Source of the DNA: Pseudomonadota bacterium
GTDB taxonomy: Bacteria; Myxococcota_A; Polyangia; Polyangiales; Polyangiaceae
DNA length: 15,505 bases
Reading direction: 5' to 3'
Assembly: GCA_023460875.1 (NCBI GenBank)
Contig: JAEWOQ010000122.1
Span: 1 to 15,505 of the forward strand
Part shown: piece after piece, positions 1-6,300 of the stretch
Layout: the number at the start of each line of letters is the position of its first letter
Numbering within the stretch: the first letter of the stretch is position 1
Program-made: the position numbers and the translations under genes
Notes under the pieces: generated by a model
Database searches by the model: none
Told to the model about the DNA's origin: nothing
What the model saw: only the letters and a program-made list of their open reading frames with translations

Positions 1-6
1 ATCTGG

Positions 7-37
7 GTCAGGGCCTACAGTCAGGGCCCAGTCAGCC
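7..37. repeat. Short direct repeats at the left edge, over the glycosyltransferase 3' end
   Basis: The 9-mer GTCAGGGCC occurs at 7-15 and again at 20-28, 13 bp apart. CAGTCAG occurs at 18-24 and 29-35. The tract covers the stop codon of the glycosyltransferase gene (21-23) and the few bases after it. It is either a real 12-13 bp tandem slippage duplication or an assembly artefact at a contig end; the sequence alone cannot separate these. Confidence 0.55.
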
Positions 38-1067
38 AGAGATCGGAGTCGCTGCGCGCCCACTCGGCGAGGTCGCCACACGGCGCGGCCACGACCGGCA
101 CCCCGAGCGCCCGCGCCTCCCGGATGACCGTCGGGGCACCCTCCAGCCGTGAGGCGGAGAGCACGACATCTGCAGCGCGCATCCAAGTGAGGGCCGCTGG
201 ACGAGGAAGTTGACCGGGGAACTCCACCTCGGGGAAGTCGGTGACCAGCCTGTCGAGCTCCGGTCCCGCGCCGAGGACGACGACCCGCGCGCGCGGTACG
301 AGGAGGCCACCGCCGAGCGCCACGTCGACGCGTTTGTCCGGTACGAGCCGGCTGACGATCACGATCAACCAGTCGGTGTCCCGCACGCCGAGCTGCCCAC
401 GCGCCTGCAACCTGGATGGCAGCGCAGGCAGCTCGATGGCGGCGGGGCGGACGCTGCTGCGCGCTTCGATCGCGTTGCGCAAGCTGCGCGTCATGCCGCG
501 AGCAGCGAGCAGCTCATCGCGGAGCACACGCGACACGAAGCGCAGCTGCAGGGGCGGCCGGCAGAGTCGCGCGAGGAGCTGGTTGCGGACGAGGGAGGGA
601 GCCTGGAGCAGGAGCCGCACGTCGCTGCCGTGGGCGACTACCTCGCCGGTGCCCGTCGCGCCCAGCAGTCTTCGCAGGCGCGCCTCGGCTCGAAGGCCGC
701 CGCTCAAGATGGGCCAACCGCTCGGCAGTAGCCAGTGGGCCACGACGCGGTCCAGCGGCGCCAGACGGTCGAGCTCCGCCCGCGCCTTCGCCACCATCGG
801 AACCAGCTCGGCTCCCCGGCGCGGATCCTCCCGCAGACGCGTCAGCGCTCCGGGCCATCCGAAGAGCCGCTCGCCACCCACGGCGATCACGGAGCAGCCT
901 GCGGGTCGATGCAAAGCGCGCCCAGGGGCCAGGACGGTCACCTCCCAGCCGTCTCGCAGGAGCTCCTGCACCTCGGCGGCGACGAAGTGACCCGCGCCGT
1001 CCTCGGCGTCGCTCGGCCAGGACGTCGTGATCACCGCCGCTCGGCGGCGTGGGAGGCAAGCGGGCAT
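21..1067 (-). CDS. Glycosyltransferase family 4 (GT-B fold), probably C-terminally shortened
   Basis: The 348-residue product has the layout of a retaining GT4 sugar transferase, which moves a sugar from a nucleotide-sugar donor to a cell-surface glycan or glycolipid on the cytoplasmic side. The N-terminal Rossmann half begins near residue 11 (AVITTSWPSD) with a glycine-containing acceptor-side loop (GAGHF, 24-28). An AHGSDV segment lies at 145-150. The C-terminal donor half has SRLVPDK (239-245), supplying the usual Arg240/Lys245 phosphate contacts, and a clear E-x7-E motif (Glu309, Glu317) in LEGAPTVIREA. The protein stops about 30 residues after this motif, at LWLTGP, where relatives usually continue into a helix that folds back on the N-domain. 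The stop lies in a repeat tract at the window edge, so a frameshift or assembly error is possible. The ATG is three bases after the DUF971 stop, without a good ribosome site, which suggests translational coupling. The acceptor is unknown. Confidence 0.88.
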   Translation of the reverse strand: MPACLPRRRAAVITTSWPSDAEDGAGHFVAAEVQELLRDGWEVTVLAPGRALHRPAGCSVIAVGGERLFGWPGALTRLREDPRRGAELVPMVAKARAELDRLAPLDRVVAHWLLPSGWPILSGGLRAEARLRRLLGATGTGEVVAHGSDVRLLLQAPSLVRNQLLARLCRPPLQLRFVSRVLRDELLAARGMTRSLRNAIEARSSVRPAAIELPALPSRLQARGQLGVRDTDWLIVIVSRLVPDKRVDVALGGGLLVPRARVVVLGAGPELDRLVTDFPEVEFPGQLPRPAALTWMRAADVVLSASRLEGAPTVIREARALGVPVVAAPCGDLAEWARSDSDLWLTGP

Positions 1068-1070
1068 CGG

Positions 1071-1427
1071 TCAACTGATGCGGGGCAGCACGGTCCGCGC
1101 TCGGACGGACTCTTCGCCTTCCGCTTCGATGAGGTCGCCGAGGCGACGCAGGTAAGTGAAGGTGTAGATGCCGGCGTTGTGGCCGTCGGCCCAGGTCAAC
1201 CCGAGGGCGTAGTTTCCGACTCGGCTGATTTCACGGAGCTCCAGGTTCCGGCCCTCCTGGAAGCGGAGCTCCCCCGAGTGGCCCTGACAGCCCGCGCAGG
1301 GGCAATAGCCGCGGAGCAGCTCGTGGGAGAGGCGGGTTCGGTGCCCGTCTGCCCAGGAGACGGTGAGCTCGCGCGCTCCGTAGGGGGCTTGGACACCAAC
1401 GGGGCGGTACCGGGGGTCATCGGTCAT
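1071..1427 (-). CDS. DUF971 (GBBH-like N-terminal domain) protein
   Basis: This 118-residue protein is a stand-alone DUF971 domain, the fold found at the N-terminus of gamma-butyrobetaine hydroxylase and fused to some Mrp/HCF101-type Fe-S carriers. Both family signatures are visible: GYCPCAGCQGH (residues 40-50) and VGNYALGLTWADGHNAGIYT (70-89). In the eukaryotic hydroxylase the domain binds structural zinc through C-x-C-x2-C and a later His. Cys42, Cys44, Cys47 and His83 fit that pattern here. There is no oxygenase domain, so hydroxylase activity is not expected; a role in metal or Fe-S handling is only a family-level guess. GGAAAG lies 7 nt upstream of the ATG and supports this start. The gene is first in a two-gene unit with the glycosyltransferase and is divergent from rpsU across 53 bp, which must hold both promoters. 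Length is normal for the family. Confidence 0.9.
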   Translation of the reverse strand: MTDDPRYRPVGVQAPYGARELTVSWADGHRTRLSHELLRGYCPCAGCQGHSGELRFQEGRNLELREISRVGNYALGLTWADGHNAGIYTFTYLRRLGDLIEAEGEESVRARTVLPRIS

Positions 1428-1480
1428 GAGGGGGCTTTCCAGTTGCGTCGGCCCGTGGTGTCTGGCATATCCACGCGCCC

Positions 1481-1714
1481 GTGGCGAATCCTACCGAAGC
1501 AGTTCAGTGCAAGCCCCTCGAAGTCCAGGTCGGAGACAAGGGCATCGAGCGAGCAATCAAGCATCTCAAGCGTAAGATGGCCGGCGAAGGCATCCTGCGT
1601 GAGCTCAAGCGTCGGCGGCATTTCATGAAGCCGTCGGTCAAGCGTCGCAAGAAGATGAGCGAAGCCGCGCGTCGGCGACGCAAGCGCGCGCGCATGGAAA
1701 TCGAGCGTATTTGA
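1481..1714 (+). CDS. rpsU: 30S ribosomal protein S21
   Basis: The 77-residue, very basic product matches bS21, a small-subunit protein near the mRNA exit/platform that helps initiation. Family landmarks run in order: PLEVQVGDKGIERAIKHLKR (residues 12-31, the equivalent of the beta strand and first helix), AGEGILRELKRRRHFMKPS (34-52), with the near-universal KPS after the second helix, then an Arg/Lys-rich tail (RRRRKRARMEIERI). The chosen start is a GTG at 1481; it adds about ten residues (MANPTEAVQC) before the conserved strand compared with the E. coli protein. I see no in-frame ATG or GTG closer to the domain and no clear Shine-Dalgarno site, so the exact start is less certain than the identity. 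It stands alone here, without dnaG or rpoD neighbours, which is common outside enterobacteria. Confidence 0.93.
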   Translation: MANPTEAVQCKPLEVQVGDKGIERAIKHLKRKMAGEGILRELKRRRHFMKPSVKRRKKMSEAARRRRKRARMEIERI

Positions 1715-1805
1715 GTTCATCACTCTGGTCCCGGATCCCTGCGGCACGGGTGCGCCCGTCGAGCTCCGCGGGTGGCCGGGATCGTTGAAGCATCAGTGCT
1801 GCTGG

Positions 1806-1832
1806 AGGGCCCGCTGCGTGGCGGCGGGCCCT
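1806..1832 (+). terminator. rpsU: GC-rich hairpin downstream of rpsU
   Basis: AGGGCCCGC (1806-1814) pairs perfectly with GCGGGCCCT (1824-1832) around a 9-nt loop. It lies about 90 bp after the rpsU stop. There is no T-run after it, so it is not a textbook intrinsic terminator. In a GC-rich genome it could still end rpsU transcription or protect its 3' end. Confidence 0.4.
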
Positions 1833-2004
1833 GAGCTGGTGGAGCCGGGCCGGGCGCAGATCGGCGCGTTACCCGATCCATGGCGCTCGTGGTTAGTCGA
1901 TGACTGGTCGTGATTCGTCGTGGGCTCGTTCGTCGAGGGCGACGGGTGGCAGGTTGGCGCAGCGCCGCCCCCAAAGCGCGGAAACTTGGCCGCGAGGAGG
2001 TCGA

Positions 2005-2019
2005 CTCTCTACTAGAGAG
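2005..2019 (+). promoter_or_regulatory. Palindrome overlapping the ribosome-binding region of the Asp-box gene
   Basis: CTCTCTA-C-TAGAGAG is a perfect 7-bp inverted repeat with a single central base, ending three bases before the ATG at 2023. It is unusually AT-rich for its surroundings. The right arm (GAGAG) is the only purine-rich stretch close enough to act as a ribosome site. The site could therefore be a small DNA operator or, as RNA (CTCTCT/AGAGAG stem with an ACT loop), a hairpin that hides the ribosome site. Confidence 0.4.
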
Positions 2020-2022
2020 AGC

Positions 2023-3336
2023 ATGCCCGCAGCGACGGCTCCAGTTACCGCTGAAGCTTTCCGCCCGCCGGTTCGCCTCCGAACCATCTTGGCCGTCCTC
2101 GTGCTCGTCGCCGTAGGGCTCTGGGTCCACCCCCGGGCGACCGCCGCGTGGCAGCTCCATCACTTGGCCAACAGCTACGCCGACTACGCCGCATGCATGG
2201 TGGGGCCCACGGGCCCGACGCTGTTGCGAGACAACCCTTCCGAGTTCGCGCGGCTCATCGAACGCCGGCTGGTCAGCGCACGGCCCACGGACGCTCCGTT
2301 CCGGGCCTGTGCGAAGCTCGCCGAGCGGAGCGGCGCCGATCACGAGACGCTGCGAGCCCATGAGTTGAGCGCGGAGAGCTTCGCCGAGTACGGCGGCGTC
2401 GCCGCGGACGTGGCGGCGAACGGGGGGGCTGCTCCGTCGATCTCCCGGCTAGCCTTGAAGACGGACACCCTCGCTCGCCTCGCGAGTGGGGCGTGGCCCT
2501 TCGTGCGATCGGGATACACGCGCCTGGTGAAACCCTCGAGTCACGCCAAAGAGGCCGTGCATCCCGTCGCGCCGCCCCACCCGGGGGTCGGATCGGGCCT
2601 GCCCGCGGGGCGTACAGGGAGCCGTGCGGCGGCTTCCCGCGGAAAGACGTGGATCGCGGCCTTCGGGACGGGGGCCAACCTGTCCGCTTACGCGTCCACC
2701 GATAAGGGGGTGACCTGGCAGCTGACGCGAGCGAGCGAGGCTTCGGAGTTCGCGGACGGGTGCCCTGTCGATGAACACGGCCGCGCCTTTAGTTTCTCTG
2801 TCGACGGCGCCACCGGGCGCACCGTCGTGGTGTCCCTCGGTCCCGAGACGGCGCCCTATGCGGCGGAGCTCGCCGAGGGGGACGAGCGAGTCCTGGCCGC
2901 TACCTGCGACAGCCGCGCCCTCGTGGTCGCCCTCCAGAAGGAGACCCAGCCGGCCGCGCTGCTGCCCGCCTCCGCTCATCTGCGGCTCTGCCCCTACCGC
3001 AAACCGTGTCGCGACATGGCCCTCCCCGAGTGGGGGCAGCGCGGACTCCGTCAGCCTTTCGACGTGGCTCGGGTGGGGGGCACGACCGTCGTCGCCGCCG
3101 CCGCCCACGGGATCACGAGGGTGAGCTCCACCCGGGACGATGGTCGCACCTGGACGCCCCCGGCGGTCGCCTTCGACCGCTACAGCGGACGAGAGGAGGG
3201 GCTCGAGATGCCGGCGCCTCACCGTTTGCTTACAGTGGGCGAGCGCGTCCTGCTCTACGGCGGCGGGCGGGCGCCGGACGAAGCCTACTGGCTGCTCGTT
3301 TCGGACGATCACGGGGCCAGCTTCCGCACCCCGTGA
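2023..3336 (+). CDS. Membrane-anchored Asp-box (BNR/sialidase-like) beta-propeller protein
   Basis: The product (437 residues from the ATG at 2023) has a short N-terminal tail and one hydrophobic helix (residues 21-35, TILAVLVLVAVGLWV) acting as a signal anchor. A long domain that should lie outside the cytoplasm follows. It carries three Asp-box motifs of the S/T-x-D-x-G-x-T/S-W/F type: STDKGVTW (225-232), TRDDGRTW (370-377) and SDDHGASF (427-434). Asp-boxes are structural turns in sialidase-type propellers and related sugar- or protein-binding propellers, not catalytic residues. I cannot see the Arg triad and Tyr/Glu pair of a true sialidase, so enzyme activity is not claimed. Six cysteines in the outer part suit disulfides. 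Residues 36-190 are helical and unrecognised. I prefer 2023 over the upstream in-frame start at 1900 because it places the anchor normally. It converges on the TPR gene. Confidence 0.72.
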   Translation: MPAATAPVTAEAFRPPVRLRTILAVLVLVAVGLWVHPRATAAWQLHHLANSYADYAACMVGPTGPTLLRDNPSEFARLIERRLVSARPTDAPFRACAKLAERSGADHETLRAHELSAESFAEYGGVAADVAANGGAAPSISRLALKTDTLARLASGAWPFVRSGYTRLVKPSSHAKEAVHPVAPPHPGVGSGLPAGRTGSRAAASRGKTWIAAFGTGANLSAYASTDKGVTWQLTRASEASEFADGCPVDEHGRAFSFSVDGATGRTVVVSLGPETAPYAAELAEGDERVLAATCDSRALVVALQKETQPAALLPASAHLRLCPYRKPCRDMALPEWGQRGLRQPFDVARVGGTTVVAAAAHGITRVSSTRDDGRTWTPPAVAFDRYSGREEGLEMPAPHRLLTVGERVLLYGGGRAPDEAYWLLVSDDHGASFRTP

Positions 3337-3349
3337 ACAGTGGGGGAGC

Positions 3350-3372
3350 GCGGCCCGAGACCAAGGGGCCGC
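3350..3372. terminator. Hairpin between convergent genes, probably a two-way terminator
   Basis: GCGGCCC (3350-3356) pairs with GGGCCGC (3366-3372) around a 9-nt loop. It fills most of the 39-bp gap between the stop of the Asp-box gene (3336) and the stop of the leftward TPR gene (3376). The T-tracts on either side are poor, as is common in GC-rich genomes. Confidence 0.5.
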
Positions 3373-3375
3373 CGT

Positions 3376-6300
3376 TCAGGTGCGCCGCGGCGGGGGCCGC
3401 GCAGGGAGGCTGCGCTGCGGCGGCCGTGGCGGCAGGGAGTGGGCAGGCGACGCCTCGGGGAGGGAGTCTCGAGCGACCAGCCCCAGGCGCACCCGCGCCT
3501 CGGCGCAGGCTCGCGAGGCGCTGAAGAGGACCAGGTCGCGGGCCTCCGCGTGGCCATTGAGCCAGCGCCAGCGCGCGGGCCCCGCGGCAGCGAGCTGGCG
3601 ATCCGCGAGGTGGGCGAAGGCCTCGATGGCCCCCCCGAGGGAGCCCGTGCCGAGGAGCGCGGCCCGGTTGGGCAGCACGCGCGCGGCCTCGCCGAGGTGT
3701 TGAGCGCGTGGGGTCAGGGTCCCGATGGCCTCCAGCACGAGGAAGGGGACGTCATCGTCATAGCCGACGGCGCCGAGGGCCTTCTCCAGCTGCTGGCGGG
3801 CGAGGAGGAACTTGTCCTGATCGATGCCCGCGGGCACCCAGTTCGGCGCGAAGAGGTTCAGGAGCGCCGCGAGCATCGGCCAGCTGTCACGAGGGCGACT
3901 GCGAGCGAGTGCGCCGGCGCCGCTCTGCTGGAGCTTGAGCCCGCGTAGCAGGAGGAACGTGCGCTGGTCGGGGCTCAGGTCCGCGAGGGCCGGTCCTATG
4001 AGCATTTGATGAGGCGAGCCGTGATCGAGCGCGGCGCAGGCGGGCAGGCAACGCGCCCCCAAGCTCGGCGTCGCGAACAGGGCGACCTCACCGAGGCCCG
4101 AGGCGTGTGAGAGCTCGCGGAGCTCATCCAAGGTGGTCCCCGACTCCACACGCTGCGCGGCGATAGCGATGGGGAAGGCCGCGTCGAACGCGCGCCCCGT
4201 CTTACGCAGCAAGGTCCTGAGCGGCGCCGACATCTCCGTTGGCGCGAGCAGGTCGTCCAGCTGAGGGCCGAGGGCGCTCGGCCCTGCCCCATCCCGCGGC
4301 TTGGCTTCCCCGATCCACGCGCCCCGGGCCGCTTCCGCGCCCGCGGAGAGCTCATCGAGGCCCTGTAGCTCGGCGAGGGTGGCCAGCATCCCCAGCGCGC
4401 TCGGTTCGATCCGCTCGCCCTCGAGCTTACGCCACGTGTCCCTGGTGGTGCGCTCCACGAGGAGGCGGCCCTTGCCGTCCTCTCCCTGTCGTTCCAGGAA
4501 ACGAACGAGGGCGGCGAGGGGGGTGGGCTCGGTGGGCCAGGCTTTCCTCGTACGCTCGAGGGTGGCCACTGCGCGCTTGGTGTCTCGGGCGAGGTCCTCG
4601 TAGAGCTTCGCCAGCTCCAGGGCGCTTGCGAGCTTCTCCTGGGGATGCTGCGTGAGCTGGATGATCTTGGTCTGGAGGGTGATCGCTCGCTCGGGCCTCC
4701 CCAAGCGCGTGTAGGCGCGTACCAGCCGAGCGATGACGTCGCTGTCCTCGGCGCGCTCTGCCAGGACGATCTCGTAGAGCTCCGCCGCGACGTGGGGCTC
4801 GGCGAGGCGCTCATCGAGGAGGATGGCCAACGCGTACCTCGCCTCCGTGAGCTCCGGCCCCGGCGCTGTCCGCTCGATGAAGCGCTGCCAGGAACGCCGC
4901 GCTGCAGGGTAGTCTTGCAGCGCCGTGGTGGCGCGGGCGTGCGCGCGCCAGGCGAGATCCGCTTCGGGCTCGAGGGCGAGCCAGGCCTCGAGGGCCGCCC
5001 GCTCCTCTGCGGGAGCTTGGAGCTCCCGATAGCAAGCGGCGAGGCTGCGGTGCAGCTCGATCTTCTCCTCCGCGGTCGACGCGTGCGCGAGGCGTCGCTC
5101 GAGCAGGGCCGCCAGCGCGCGTTCGTCTCCGCGCTTCACGGTGAGCGCGCGGAGCTGTTCGAACGCCGTCACGTCCGCTGGAGCGAGGGTGAGGACCTCC
5201 TGGAGGGCGGCCTCCGCGGCGTCGTCGTGCTCCCCGGCGAGGTCGGCGTGCGCCCACGACCGGGCTGTCAGCAGCAGCGCCGCGCGGCGATGGGACGGGT
5301 CGCGCAGCCTCCCGGCGAGCTCTTCGAGCGCGCGAGCTGCGAGCGCTGGGACCCCGGAAGAGTCGAGGAGCTCCCAGCGCAACCAGGAGGCGGCGAGGTC
5401 GTCGGGCTGCGTGCGCAGAGCGCCGTCGACGAGGGCCAGGGCTTCGGCGCGGTGTCCGAGCTGGGCGGCGGCGAAGGCGGCGTCGATGAAGCTGGCCGCG
5501 GCCGCGGCGGCGGTGTCTGCGCTGCTCCCGAGGAGGGCGTATAGCCAGCGCAGCGTCTCCTGATCCTCGACTTGGCGCGCGTGGATCTCGAGGGCGTGCG
5601 TCGCCAGAGCCGGGGGCTGGGGCAGCCGCGCGAGCGGCTCGAGCCACCGCCGAGCCGCCCGGAGATCACCGTCGAGCAGCCGCGCTGCGCCGAGGTGGAG
5701 CCGGTAGGGGAGTCGGTCGGCGGGGGCGAGGTGCTCGGCCAAGGCGACCCCAGCGGGATCGAGCTGCTGGACATACCCTTCGTGGAGGAGCTCGGCCTCG
5801 AGCCGACCTGCCGCTCTCACGGCCGCGCCCGCGCCCGGGCTTCCGGCGAGCAGCGCGCGCAGCCACTCCCAGCGCCCTGCTTGGTTTCCTCGCGCTCCGT
5901 CGAGGTGAGCCAGGGCTTCGAGAGCCTCGTCGCGTTGCACGGGATCGGCGCTCGCGGCTTGCCCCAGCAGCGCCTCGCTCAGCGCGGTGGCGTCGCCGCC
6001 TTCGTGGGCGAGCATCGCGGCGAACGCCGCCGTGAGCGGGGACGAGCGCTGCGTGAGCAGGCGACGCAGGGCTCGGCTCGCCAGCTGGGGGTCACCCGCT
6101 GCCCACGCGCGTATCGTCGCCTCGGCGCTCAGCCAGGCGCCTTGCGGTGTGTTCGCGTGCGCGGCTCGCAGCCGGCGCTCGACCCGATCGGTCTCCGAGC
6201 AGCGGGTCTTCCCCTCGCAGTACTCCTGCAGCGCCAGGTCCTCTGGAAACCGCTCCGCGAGCTCCCGGAGCGCAGGGGCGGAGTCTGCGGTCACCTCGGT

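Larger units (their letters stand above)
1715..2022. other. Intergenic region between rpsU and the Asp-box protein gene
   Basis: This 308-bp gap holds no convincing gene. The open frames crossing it are Arg/Ser/Pro-rich and have no recognisable family. It contains a perfect 9-bp GC hairpin (1806-1832), a set of imperfect direct repeats (1886-1935) and a palindrome next to the following start codon (2005-2019). Longer N-terminal extensions of the next gene into this region are possible on paper (frame open from 1900) but would put 41 Arg/Ser-rich residues in front of a membrane anchor. No clear -35/-10 pair was found. Confidence 0.6.

Noticed and set aside
210..1628. Plus-strand ORFs opposite the glycosyltransferase and DUF971 genes
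   Set aside because: The minus-strand proteins carry clear family motifs; the plus frames do not, and one runs into rpsU in the wrong frame.
1900..2022. N-terminal extension of the Asp-box protein to 1900
   Set aside because: It would add 41 Arg/Ser-rich residues before a normal signal anchor; the ATG at 2023 gives a standard topology.
1720..2361. Minus-strand ORF of 213 codons upstream of the Asp-box gene
   Set aside because: It overlaps the membrane-anchor coding region of a better-supported gene, is Arg/Pro-rich and has no recognisable domain.
2023..3336. Calling the Asp-box protein a sialidase
   Set aside because: Asp-boxes are structural and occur in many propellers; the catalytic Arg triad and nucleophile pair were not identified.
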